DNA from: Nocardioides astragali | GTDB taxonomy: Bacteria; Actinomycetota; Actinomycetes; Propionibacteriales; Nocardioidaceae | Length of the DNA: 48,765 nucleotides | Reading direction: 5' to 3' | NCBI RefSeq assembly: GCF_024436375.1 | Contig: NZ_JAFMZM010000009.1 | Location: 1-48,765, forward strand | The notes under the pieces: model-generated | The model's database searches: none | Seen by the model: the letters and a program-made list of their open reading frames with translations, nothing else | What the model was told of the DNA's origin: nothing | In this document: piece after piece, positions 41,965 through 48,765 of the stretch | How the letters are laid out: each line of letters starts with the position of its first letter | Numbering within the stretch: position 1 is the first letter of the stretch | Position numbers and translations under genes: made by a program

Positions 41965-43194
41965 ATGTCCGACAGCCCGACCACCGCACCCACCCTCACC
42001 CGCCCGGCCGACGGTGGCCCCCGACGGGCGGGCCGCCCGCAGGGCGTGCTGCTCATGTTCATGAGCTGCCTGCCCGTCCTCGGCGCAGTGCTGCTCGCGC
42101 CGGTCCTTCCCTCCATGCAGGGCCACTTCGGCAACACCGCGCAGGCCAGGACGCTCGTGCCGATCTCGCTCACCATCCCCGCCCTGATGATCGCCCTGCT
42201 GGCGCCGTTCGCGGGCAGTGTCGTCGACCGGTTCGGCCGCAAGCGGTTGCTCGTCATCGCCCTGGTGGTCTACGCGGCCTTCGGCACCGCTCCTCTGTGG
42301 CTCGACGGGCTGCCGGCAATCGTGCTCAGCCGTGTGGGTCTCGGTGTGGCCGAGGCGGCGATCATGACCTGCTGCACAACCCTCATCGCCGACTACTTCT
42401 CCGGCCCACAGAGGGACCGGTGGCTCGGTCTCCAGACCGTCTTCGCGTCTTTGTCGGCGACGCTCTTCTTCGCCGTCGGCGGCGGCCTCGGGGCGCACAG
42501 CTGGCGTACGCCGTTCTGGCTCTACGCCTCGAGCTTGGTCTTCGCCGTCCTAGCGGCAGCGCTGCTCTGGCAGCCGCACTCCTCGGACGAGAACCCCGCC
42601 GGGACCACGCGTACGGTGCTGCCGCCCGTGCCAGTGCGCGCCCTGCTCGCGCCCTGCCTGGTGTCCGTCTTCGGCGGCATCGTGTTCTTCGCGCCGATCG
42701 TGGAGCTGCCCTTCGTCCTCGACCACGCAGGGATCGACGCGGTGCCGGTCATCGGCGCCGTCGCCGCCCTCGCCTCCGCCGCGACCGCGGTCGGTGCCTT
42801 CACCTTCGGCCGGGTCTCGAGCAAGGGCACGGCGACGCTGCTGCCGATCGCGTTCGCGCTCGCCGGCGTCGGCCTGGTGACCGTCGGCCTCGCGGGCTCC
42901 GTCCCGGTGATCGTCGTCGGTGCGGTCATCGCCTCCAGCGGCACAGGCCTGCTGCTGCCGACCCTCCTGGTGTGGGCGCTGGCCGGCCTTTCCTTCGAGC
43001 AGCGCGGTCGCGGCACGGGTCTCTGGACGGCCGCCCTCTTCCTCGGCGAGTTCGTCTGCCCGCTGATGGTCCTCGCCCTCGCTGCCGCCCTCGGCGGGCG
43101 CGGGGCGGCACTTGTCCTCCTGGGGGCAGCCGCGCTGGCCATCGGAGTCGCGTGCCGCGCCGCCATGACCCGTGCCGCGGCGGTGCCGGCCTGA
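41965..43194 (+). CDS. MFS transporter
   Basis: This is a 409-residue major-facilitator protein with twelve predicted helices. The loop 2-3 signature GSVVDRFGRKRLL and a motif-A-like repeat GRVSSKGTATLL mark its two halves. Helix 1 is VLLMFMSCLPVLGAVLLAPVLP. The ATG at 41965 has TGGAG 6 bases upstream; a GTG at 41914 would add a proline- and threonine-rich tail. Next to lysR, it is likely an importer of the cluster's aromatic substrate or an exporter relieving toxicity. Confidence 0.83.
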   Translation: MSDSPTTAPTLTRPADGGPRRAGRPQGVLLMFMSCLPVLGAVLLAPVLPSMQGHFGNTAQARTLVPISLTIPALMIALLAPFAGSVVDRFGRKRLLVIALVVYAAFGTAPLWLDGLPAIVLSRVGLGVAEAAIMTCCTTLIADYFSGPQRDRWLGLQTVFASLSATLFFAVGGGLGAHSWRTPFWLYASSLVFAVLAAALLWQPHSSDENPAGTTRTVLPPVPVRALLAPCLVSVFGGIVFFAPIVELPFVLDHAGIDAVPVIGAVAALASAATAVGAFTFGRVSSKGTATLLPIAFALAGVGLVTVGLAGSVPVIVVGAVIASSGTGLLLPTLLVWALAGLSFEQRGRGTGLWTAALFLGEFVCPLMVLALAAALGGRGAALVLLGAAALAIGVACRAAMTRAAAVPA

Positions 43195-43198
43195 CCGG

Positions 43199-43422
43199 GC
43201 ATCAAGACGTCGGATCGCCCGGTCGAGACGGTCCCACCGGCACGTCTCCACCACGGAGTGCCTCTTCGTGATCGACGGCGCCCTCGACGTGGTGGTCTAC
43301 GACGACGTGCACACGTTCACGGCCGGCGATCTGGTCGTGCTCACGCTGGCACCGCCCACGCCGTCGCTCCTGCGCACGGGCGCAGCGCGGACATGCTCGC
43401 CGTTTCGCTCGCGCGACGGTAA
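43199..43422 (+). pseudogene. Degraded cupin-domain gene
   Basis: The 313 bases between the MFS gene and the small lysine-rich gene have no intact gene. One frame gives RSHRHVSTTECLFVIDGALD followed by a VHTFTAGDLVVL segment, which reads like a cupin core (HxH with ExxxVxxG and GDxV). The frame then loses sense. In a second frame the sequence continues as SADMLAVSLARR with a TAA at 43420-43422, like a normal cupin end. No start codon or N-terminal half is visible. I read this as a truncated and frameshifted cupin remnant. Confidence 0.5.
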
Positions 43423-43441
43423 CCGAGCGTCACGCCGTCTC

Positions 43442-43741
43442 CCTCGGCATGAGGCTCGGGCCCTGGGGGTACCGACCCGGTCACGTGTCCCGAGCGATGG
43501 AGGAGCCATGCCGAGCAAGTCCGCCAACGTCAAGAACGAGAAGCAGTACGAGGCGCTGAAGGACAAGGGGATGTCGAAGCAGCGCGCGGCGAAGATCGCC
43601 AACGCGCCGGACGCGTCCAAGAAGGGCGGCAAGTCCAGCGGCAGCGGCAAGAAGAACAGCGACAGCAGCCAGGGCGGCACCACCGCCCAGAAGAAGAAGG
43701 CCGGCAGCAAGGGCGGCAAGGCAGCCGCCAAGAAGAGCTGA
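43442..43741 (+). repeat. Direct repeat, copy A (carries small lysine-rich gene)
   Basis: About 300 bases from CCTCGGCAT to the end of the small gene are repeated at 44529-44826. The 234-base coding part differs at only four positions; the 66-base upstream part is recognisably the same but much more diverged. Confidence 0.85.
43508..43741 (+). CDS. Small lysine-rich protein (DUF7218-like), copy A
   Basis: This is a 77-residue basic protein. The N-terminal part has the pattern NVKNEKQYEALKDKGMSKQR-AAKIAN, which I associate with short actinobacterial proteins of the DUF7218 type. The rest is a low-complexity tail of Lys, Ser and Gly ending KAAAKKS, like the tails of DNA-binding histone-like proteins. 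The start at 43508 follows GGAGGAG, and a much longer in-frame upstream extension has no support. Function is unknown; binding to nucleic acid is a guess from charge. An almost identical copy lies 1.1 kb downstream. Confidence 0.8.
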   Translation: MPSKSANVKNEKQYEALKDKGMSKQRAAKIANAPDASKKGGKSSGSGKKNSDSSQGGTTAQKKKAGSKGGKAAAKKS

Positions 43742-43768
43742 CCGCGCCAAGCCCGCACCGTGGCCCGG

Positions 43769-43820
43769 TTCTCGATCATCGGACCGGCTGCGCGCCGCAT
43801 CCCGGTCGCCTGATCGAGAA
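43769..43820. terminator. Inverted repeat downstream of copy A
   Basis: TTCTCGATCA (43769-43778) and TGATCGAGAA (43811-43820) are perfect 10-bp reverse complements with a 32-base loop, 27 bases after the small gene's stop. Low GC in the stem and a long loop make it a weak terminator; it could instead be a protein-binding site. The rest of 43742-43902 shows nothing else I can name. Confidence 0.4.
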
Positions 43821-43902
43821 TCGACTCACCCGTAGATCTCCGGTAGGCACCAGGCCACCGGACCGAGAGACCGCCTGGCGCGCGTGCTGGCCGCTCCGAG
43901 CT

Positions 43903-44307
43903 TCAGCTCGATGCCTTCGCCGCCCGGCTGGCTGCCACCAGCGCTGCGATGAGGAGTCCGATGATCACCAGGAGCAGTGGGATGGGCGCCAGCAGGACCA
44001 GCAGAACCAGAATCGCCACAGCGACGAACCTCTGGGGCACGGTGGCTCCGGCCCACGCGCCCTTGGCGCCCGCCCACACGGGGTTCTTGCCCCTCAGATG
44101 TGCCTTGCCGGCTTCGTAGACCGCGCGCTCGAACGGTCCCCGAGAGACCATCGCTCGCTCCAAGCCCACGAGCCCCTCGTCCACGTGGCGGGACAGCTTC
44201 CCAGCCCCGTATGTGAGGAGGGCGTCGAAGAAGTTTCCCAGAGCCGCTGACAGATCAGGGGGCGCGGGCGAGACGTCCGCACGTGCGTCGGCCGCGATCG
44301 CGCTCAT
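43903..44307 (-). CDS. Membrane-anchored hypothetical protein
   Basis: This is a 134-residue protein. Residues about 1-90 are soluble and helical (LGNFFDALLTYGAGKLSRHV, GLERAMVSRGPFERAV), followed by a hydrophobic hairpin VAVAILVLLVLLAPIPLLLV-IIGLLIAALVA near the C-terminus and a short basic tail. The start at 44307 has GAGGAGG 6-7 bases upstream. It is encoded opposite to, and between, the two copies of the small lysine-rich gene. I recognise no family. Confidence 0.68.
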   Translation of the reverse strand: MSAIAADARADVSPAPPDLSAALGNFFDALLTYGAGKLSRHVDEGLVGLERAMVSRGPFERAVYEAGKAHLRGKNPVWAGAKGAWAGATVPQRFVAVAILVLLVLLAPIPLLLVIIGLLIAALVAASRAAKASS

Positions 44308-44528
44308 GTCTCGTCCTCCTCGCACGTCGATTGCAGCCTACGCCTTCGGGCGTGCGAGGCCTCCGCAGTCGTCGGCAGGGCTTGTCCTGCACTCACTCCT
44401 CCCCACCTTCCTCGCTGTCCCTGGCGCGTTCGTACTGGACGTCGCGGCGCAGCTCTGCTGCCTCCGGCAGGTCGATCACTGACGACAGGTCTTCCAAGGG
44501 AGGTGGCGGCTGCTCCCACTCGGTGGCA

Positions 44529-44826
44529 CCTCGGCATGGGGCTCGGCCCCCTGGGTACGAGACCGGTCCTGGTCCCGAACGATGGAGGAGTCATGCCCAG
44601 CAAGTCCGCCAACGTGAAGAACGAGAAGCAGTACGAGGCGCTGAAGGACAAGGGGATGTCGAAGCAGCGCGCGGCGAAGATCGCCAACACGCCGGACGCG
44701 TCCAAGAAGGGCGGCAAGTCCAGCGGCAGCGGCAAGAAGAACAGCGACAGCAGCCAGGGCGGCACCACCGCCCAGAAGAAGAAGGCCGGCAGCAAGGGCG
44801 GCAAGGCGGCCGCCAAGAAGAGCTGA
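44529..44826 (+). repeat. Direct repeat, copy B (carries small lysine-rich gene)
   Basis: This is the second copy of the repeat at 43442-43741, in the same orientation. It starts with CCTCGGCAT and ends with the small gene's TGA. The part of the gap 44308-44528 before it holds only the membrane-protein ribosome-binding site and no other recognisable element. Confidence 0.85.
44593..44826 (+). CDS. Small lysine-rich protein (DUF7218-like), copy B
   Basis: This 77-residue protein is the same as copy A except for one residue (IANT in place of IANA). Three further base changes are silent. GGAGGAG lies just before the ATG at 44593; a 30-codon upstream extension covers repeat DNA and is not used. 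Function is unknown. The near identity means both copies are probably expressed and kept alike. Confidence 0.8.
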   Translation: MPSKSANVKNEKQYEALKDKGMSKQRAAKIANTPDASKKGGKSSGSGKKNSDSSQGGTTAQKKKAGSKGGKAAAKKS

Positions 44827-44841
44827 CGAGGGCGATGTCTC

Positions 44842-44858
44842 GCGGCCGCGATGGCCGC
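44842..44858. terminator. Hairpin between convergent genes
   Basis: GCGGCC (44842-44847) and GGCCGC (44853-44858) form a short GC-only stem with a 5-base loop, between the stop of small gene B and the stop of the convergent ROK regulator. It could serve both directions. There is no T-tract. Confidence 0.4.
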
Positions 44859-44870
44859 CCGGCCGGCGTC

Positions 44871-46037
44871 TCAGAAGGAGGGCGCGGCCTGGGCGGCCTG
44901 GCCCTGCCGACGGGCCTCCAGCACCACGGTCCGTAGCCGGTCGCGGGCGATCCCGAGGCACTCGTGAACGGCTCCTCGCGCCACTGACAGGCCGAGCACC
45001 TGCTCCGGCACTTCCAGCTCGGGTGCCGCGGTCAGGCTCTCGTCGAGCCGACGTCGTACGTCGGGAAGGACCTCGTCGACGAGCGGGCGCAACCGCCCGA
45101 CGAAGAAGACCGACTCGGGGTCGAGCGTGACCACCACGGCGCTGACTGCAGTGACGATCGCCGTCGTGAACGCCTCCAGTACCTCCGCGCGCAACACGTC
45201 GTCGTGCGGTTGCAGCCACAGGTCCTCGATGCGCTCGAGGTCGAGGCCCCGCCCCTGGGCGAACCGCAGGAGTCCACTCGTGCTCAGCAACCCGTCGAGG
45301 ATCTCGTCACCGACCCCGGCGACGAGCACACCGAGGTCACCGAAGGCAGGCGTACGTCCCCGCACGAGCTCGTGTCCCCTGCAGCTGGCGAGGCTCAGGG
45401 TGCTGCTCACGCTGAGGAGCGCGGCACTGCCGAGAGTGGCGTCCTCGGCGAGGATCCCGAGCAAGGACGCGTTGGCGTCGGTGTCGAGGAGCACGGGTGC
45501 GCCGACCTGGTCGGCAAGGGCTCGCTGGAGAACCGAGCCCGCATAGATCTTCATCCCCTCTGCCGGGCCGAAGATCTCTGTGCCGTTCAGCACTCGGCCG
45601 GGCACCGCGACGACGACCTGGCGCAACGGCCCGCCCGCGGATCGACGGGCCTCGGCCACCAGGTCGACCAGCCACGCCGCGGCCTTCGCGACCTCCGTGT
45701 GGGCCACCGTGGGAACGATGACGTGATGGACCTCGCGACCCCTGAGGTCGGCCACCAGGACGCAGGTGCTCTGGGCGCCGAAGCTGACACCGACGACATG
45801 TCCTGTCGTGCCCGGTACGTCGAGGTTGGTGGAACGACGCCCGCGGCCCGTCACCTCGTCCACTCCGCCGTCGACGACGAAGCCGTCCGCCCGGAGCTCC
45901 TCCACTGCACGAGACACCGTGGCCTTGCTCAGCCCCGTGAGCTCGATGAGCTCGTTGCGAGTCAAGGGCGCCCGGGAGAGGACGATGTCGAGGACCGACG
46001 CCTTGTTGTGGTCGCGGGGCGTGGGGTTGCCGGTCAC
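44871..46037 (-). CDS. ROK-family transcriptional regulator
   Basis: This is a 388-residue NagC/XylR-type protein. The N-terminal winged helix is LTRNELIELTGLSKATVSRA followed by VEELRADGFV. The ROK domain starts at HVVGVSFGAQSTCVLVADL, with LLDTDANASLLG and an altered kinase signature. The CXCGXXGC zinc motif usual in ROK proteins is missing, so sugar kinase activity is unlikely. The GTG start at 46037 lies one base after the kinase gene's stop. As the last gene of the run it may regulate the aminotransferase and kinase genes; the effector is unknown. Confidence 0.8.
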   Translation of the reverse strand: MTGNPTPRDHNKASVLDIVLSRAPLTRNELIELTGLSKATVSRAVEELRADGFVVDGGVDEVTGRGRRSTNLDVPGTTGHVVGVSFGAQSTCVLVADLRGREVHHVIVPTVAHTEVAKAAAWLVDLVAEARRSAGGPLRQVVVAVPGRVLNGTEIFGPAEGMKIYAGSVLQRALADQVGAPVLLDTDANASLLGILAEDATLGSAALLSVSSTLSLASCRGHELVRGRTPAFGDLGVLVAGVGDEILDGLLSTSGLLRFAQGRGLDLERIEDLWLQPHDDVLRAEVLEAFTTAIVTAVSAVVVTLDPESVFFVGRLRPLVDEVLPDVRRRLDESLTAAPELEVPEQVLGLSVARGAVHECLGIARDRLRTVVLEARRQGQAAQAAPSF

Positions 46038-46038
46038 C

Positions 46039-47148
46039 TCATGACCCTACCGAGCCGGACTCGGGGAGCGGGTCGACCGCCGGACGGCCGGCCCGAAGCT
46101 GTGCGACGACGTCCGCCATCGGTACGGCGAGGCCCCGCTCAACGTTGATCCAGTCGTCCTGGGCATGGGCCAGCAGGTAGTCGCGGCGCTCGGGTACGCG
46201 CTCCGCGCGCCAGTTCGTGATGAGCGCGCGCAGGGTGAGCCGAGCCAGCGCGGCAACCGGCAGCAGCGGCAGCTCCCGATCCTTGATCGGCCGAGCCCGT
46301 TCATAGCCGGCGACGAAGGCGCAGGCCTCCCGCCAGGGCTGTTCCGGCGGCCGACCGACGAGGTTCGCCATGGCCACCGCGGGGTCGAAGATCACCGCAC
46401 TGCGCACGGTGTCACCGAAGTCGATGACGCCGGCGACGTAGTCGTCGCCCTGGTCATCGATGACGACGTTGTAGGGACTGAAGTCACCGTGGATCACCTG
46501 CGTCTCGAGGTCAGCGAGGCTCGGGACGACGGTGGCCTCGAACAGCCGGAACACCCTCTCGGCCAGCGCGCGGTGCTCGCCGTTCGCGGTGTGCTCGACG
46601 AGCTCCGTCAGGTCGTGGAAGTGGCGAACGTCCCACACCAGGCCACGCTGGTCCGCCGGGTGCGCAAACCCCTCCAGCGCCACGTCGACCCGCCCGAGGA
46701 TCTCGCCGATCCTGGCGAGCTGCTCGCGATCCGGTTTCGCCTGCGCCCAGAGCGCACCTTCCACGAAGTCGAACACCCGGAGGACTCGGCTCCTGCCGTC
46801 GTCCGTCTCGATGACCACGCAGTCGCGGCCGTCCACCGCGAGCTTCACGCGCTGGACCGGCAGCTCGGGAGCGGTTCGCTCGAGGTAGCGCATCGCGGCG
46901 GTCTGCAACCCGACGACCTCCTGCGCCTCATCCGGTGGTGAGACCTTCACGAGGTGGTCGGTCGCACCCGTCCTGAGCCTGAACGTGTCGTCCTTCTCCG
47001 TCGCCAGCGCCTGGAGACGTCCGTCGAGGTCGTAGTGCCTGTCGAGGAGCCTTCTCACCACCACGACGTCGATGGACTCGTGCGATGACTCCAGACCGCT
47101 CTCGGCGAAGAGCCGTTGAGCGGAGCCCGAGGGCGGCGAGGCGTTCAC
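46039..47148 (-). CDS. APH-family phosphotransferase (hydroxylysine/aminoalcohol kinase-like)
   Basis: This is a 369-residue kinase-like protein with the APH catalytic motifs VIHGDFSPYNVVID and VAGVIDFGDTV (Brenner-type HxDxxxxN and DFG-like Asp). The N-terminal lobe is LRTGATDHLVKVS, whose Lys should bind ATP. Beside a class III aminotransferase this matches the pairing, fused in some bacteria and split in animals, of hydroxylysine kinase with 5-phosphohydroxylysine or ethanolamine-phosphate phospho-lyase. So it may phosphorylate a hydroxylated amine or amino acid. It is unlikely to be an antibiotic-resistance gene. Confidence 0.75.
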   Translation of the reverse strand: MNASPPSGSAQRLFAESGLESSHESIDVVVVRRLLDRHYDLDGRLQALATEKDDTFRLRTGATDHLVKVSPPDEAQEVVGLQTAAMRYLERTAPELPVQRVKLAVDGRDCVVIETDDGRSRVLRVFDFVEGALWAQAKPDREQLARIGEILGRVDVALEGFAHPADQRGLVWDVRHFHDLTELVEHTANGEHRALAERVFRLFEATVVPSLADLETQVIHGDFSPYNVVIDDQGDDYVAGVIDFGDTVRSAVIFDPAVAMANLVGRPPEQPWREACAFVAGYERARPIKDRELPLLPVAALARLTLRALITNWRAERVPERRDYLLAHAQDDWINVERGLAVPMADVVAQLRAGRPAVDPLPESGSVGS

Positions 47149-47169
47149 TGTCGGTCCCTTCGGCCAGCG

Positions 47170-48519
47170 CTACAGACGGACTTCCGCGACCTCGGCGAAG
47201 GTCTCCAGGAACCGGGTCACGTCGGATTCGCTGAAGGCCAGCGGAGGGCGGATCTTCAAGACGTTCGCGCCCTTGCCGGAGGCGCTGATGAGGACTCTAC
47301 GGCCGCGCATGTCGTTGATGAGGTCCTCGGCTCGGGTGCGGTCAGGCTCGAGCGACTCCCGGTCCTGGACGATCTCCACCGCGTAGTACAGCCCCGTGCC
47401 GCGCACTTCGGCGACGTACGGCGACTGCTGCGTGATCGCCTCGAGCCCAGCGCGCAGGGCCTTGCCGTTCTCGAGGACCCGCTGCTGCACGTCCTCCTCC
47501 TCGAGGACGTCCAGCACCGCGGCACCGGCCGCCACCGGGATCGAGCTTCCGGCGAACGTGTTGAAGTAGCGGACGTTGCGCCCGAACTCGTCGGACACCT
47601 CGGGGCGGAAGACCACGCCTGAGAGCGGCACTCCGTTGCCCATCGGCTTGCCCAGGGTGACGATGTCCGGCAGCACGCCTTGGCGGCGGAAACCCCACAT
47701 CGAGTCCCCGAGACGGGCGAATCCGGCCTGCACCTCGTCCGCGATGTAGACACCGCCAGCAGCGTGCACCTCCTCCACGACCCCGGTCATGTATCCGACC
47801 GGGTCCGTGAAGATCCCGTCGCTGCTGTAGGCCGAGTCGGTGACCAGTGCGGCGAGCCGGTAGCCGTGGCGCTCGAGGTCGTCGATCGCGCCGCGCACCT
47901 GGTGGCGCATGTGGTCGGCCAGGGTGGAGCCGGGCGCGACGAGTCGCGGGTCAGGAGGATCGATGAGCCGGACGTTGGGCCCCAGTGGTGAACCCTTGCC
48001 CAGAGAGGGCGAGAAGCTGGAGACCTCGCGGGTGATGCCGTGGTAGGCCCAGCGGGTCACGATGATCCCCTCGCCGCCCGTGTGGAACCTAGCCACCCGC
48101 ATCGCGAGGTCGTTGGCCTCCGACCCGCTGCAGGCCAGGCTCAGCTTCGACAGCTCGTCGGGGAACGTCGCGAGGAGCCGCTCCGCATAGTCGACGAGCG
48201 GTTGCTGGGCGTATCGAGTGTTGGTGTTGACCGCCGCCAGCTGGCAGGAGACCGCCTTGACCACATGGGGGTGGGCGTGCCCCACGCAGGGGACGTTGTT
48301 GTAGGCGTCGAGGTAGTCGTTGCCGTCGCGGTCGACCAGGTGGGCGCCGTGACCGGAGACGAACTCGACCGGCTCCTTGTACATCAGCATGTAGCCAGGG
48401 CCGAGCACCTCGGTCCGCCGCTGGATGGTCTCCCGGAGGTGCCCGGGGAGCTTCTCCAGCGCCGCGGGGTCGAACCCGTTGGGAAAGCTGTCGGTCGCCC
48501 GACTGCGGGTGGAAGGCAT
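47170..48519 (-). CDS. Class III PLP-dependent aminotransferase / phospho-lyase-like
   Basis: This is a 449-residue PLP enzyme of the class III fold. It has YNNVPCVGHAHPHVV, ACSGSEANDLAMRVAR, IADEVQAGFARLG (the PLP-ring Asp) and TLGKPMGNGVPLSGV with the Schiff-base lysine. NNVPCVGHxHPxVV is the form seen in ethanolamine-phosphate and phosphohydroxylysine phospho-lyases (AGXT2L family), consistent with the kinase 21 bases downstream. I start at 48519 because AAAGGAA lies 7 bases upstream; an ATG at 48543 would add eight residues without such a site. Confidence 0.82.
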   Translation of the reverse strand: MPSTRSRATDSFPNGFDPAALEKLPGHLRETIQRRTEVLGPGYMLMYKEPVEFVSGHGAHLVDRDGNDYLDAYNNVPCVGHAHPHVVKAVSCQLAAVNTNTRYAQQPLVDYAERLLATFPDELSKLSLACSGSEANDLAMRVARFHTGGEGIIVTRWAYHGITREVSSFSPSLGKGSPLGPNVRLIDPPDPRLVAPGSTLADHMRHQVRGAIDDLERHGYRLAALVTDSAYSSDGIFTDPVGYMTGVVEEVHAAGGVYIADEVQAGFARLGDSMWGFRRQGVLPDIVTLGKPMGNGVPLSGVVFRPEVSDEFGRNVRYFNTFAGSSIPVAAGAAVLDVLEEEDVQQRVLENGKALRAGLEAITQQSPYVAEVRGTGLYYAVEIVQDRESLEPDRTRAEDLINDMRGRRVLISASGKGANVLKIRPPLAFSESDVTRFLETFAEVAEVRL

Positions 48520-48588
48520 CGCGAGTTCCTTTGTGGTGGTCATTCGGTGGCCCGATCTCGGGTGACGAGCTGCCGGGGCTGGGTCCGC

Positions 48589-48765
48589 TCAGATGCCGAG
48601 CAGGGTGTTGAGCTCGTCGAGGGTCTTGACGACGGTGAGGTCGTAGCCGGGGGGCACCGGGTCGTAGCCGCGGTCCAGCAGCACGAGGTTGCGGAAGCCC
48701 ATGTCGTGCATCGGCATCGGGTCGTAGCGGGTGTGCGAGGAGACGTGGACGAAGTCCTCGGGCTG
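48589..48765 (-). CDS. HAD-superfamily hydrolase, C-terminal end (partial)
   Basis: The minus-strand frame runs from the window edge to a TGA at 48589-48591, giving 58 residues: EDFVHVSSHTRYDPMPMHD, GFRNLVLLDRGYDPVP and a final LDELNTLLGI. The VHVSSHTRYDxxxAxxxG-then-RG pattern is that of the C-terminal motif region of 2-haloacid-dehalogenase-like HAD proteins, here with MHDMGF. The catalytic N-terminal aspartate lies outside the window. It is 69 bases upstream of the aminotransferase and likely in the same operon. Confidence 0.65.
   Translation of the reverse strand, partial: QPEDFVHVSSHTRYDPMPMHDMGFRNLVLLDRGYDPVPPGYDLTVVKTLDELNTLLGI

Noticed and set aside
40840..42498. A 552-codon minus-strand open frame
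   Set aside because: It is antisense to the LysR regulator and the MFS transporter, whose own frames carry clear family signatures.
46039..47148. Reading the APH-fold protein as an aminoglycoside-resistance gene
   Set aside because: It is longer than typical APH enzymes and sits next to a phospho-lyase-like aminotransferase and a catabolic-type regulator. A metabolic kinase is more likely.
48520..48543. ATG at 48543 as the aminotransferase start
   Set aside because: No ribosome-binding site is visible before it, whereas AAAGGAA precedes the ATG at 48519 by 7 bases.
48551..48562. CCCGATCTCGGG palindrome upstream of the aminotransferase
   Set aside because: The arms are only 5 bases in 70% GC DNA, and no second copy was seen near the ROK or kinase genes. 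It is too weak to call a ROK operator.

Overview
The window reads as chromosomal DNA of a high-GC actinobacterium. Codons end almost always in G or C, genes overlap by 4 or 8 bases, several starts are GTG, and the gene content is soil-type aromatic catabolism. I infer a Nocardioides-like member of the Propionibacteriales from protein style, but cannot prove the genus. I see no tRNA, rRNA, CRISPR, insertion sequence or phage gene.

Layout. (1) 1-345: the end of a ferredoxin-oxidoreductase beta subunit and a 46-residue ORF. (2) 320-8608: a nine-gene minus-strand operon pcaHGBDCFIJ-pobA, which takes 4-hydroxybenzoate through protocatechuate towards beta-ketoadipyl-CoA and its thiolysis, with a divergent IclR regulator. 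(3) 8605-14219: a branched-chain-amino-acid-type ABC importer whose operon ends in two tandem MarR regulators. (4) 14220-14466: a two-way promoter with three copies of one small palindrome. (5) 14467-25067: a plus-strand operon with aldehyde and alcohol dehydrogenases, SDR, amidohydrolase, acyl-CoA ligase, MaoC hydratase, esterase, VanA/VanB-like O-demethylase and a second esterase. (6) 25086-25952: a fluoroacetate-dehalogenase-like hydrolase. (7) 26033-34717: a SARP-type regulator (BTAD plus ATPase), an MMPL exporter, a secreted protein, a hemerythrin protein and two six-helix membrane proteins, tied together by 11-bp-period direct repeats at three promoters. (8) 34695-43194: a LysR-flanked meta-cleavage-type cluster of unknown substrate and an MFS transporter. 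(9) 43195-44826: a cupin remnant and two nearly identical copies of a small lysine-rich protein gene around a membrane protein. (10) 44871-48765: a ROK regulator, an APH-type kinase, a class III aminotransferase and the end of a HAD hydrolase.

How it fits together. Regions 2-5 look like one lignin-monomer programme: import, oxidation of alcohol and aldehyde to a hydroxycinnamate, CoA-dependent side-chain removal ending in hydrolysis by an amidohydrolase rather than a thiolase (as in the Rhodococcus jostii Cou pathway), O-demethylation by VanAB, 3-hydroxylation by PobA and ring cleavage by Pca enzymes. The least expected signal is in region 7: four, four and three direct repeats at exactly 11-bp spacing, each followed at 9 bp by a -10-like hexamer, in front of the exporter, the secreted-protein gene and the hemerythrin gene. 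That defines a small regulon of unknown purpose for the SARP-type regulator encoded among them.
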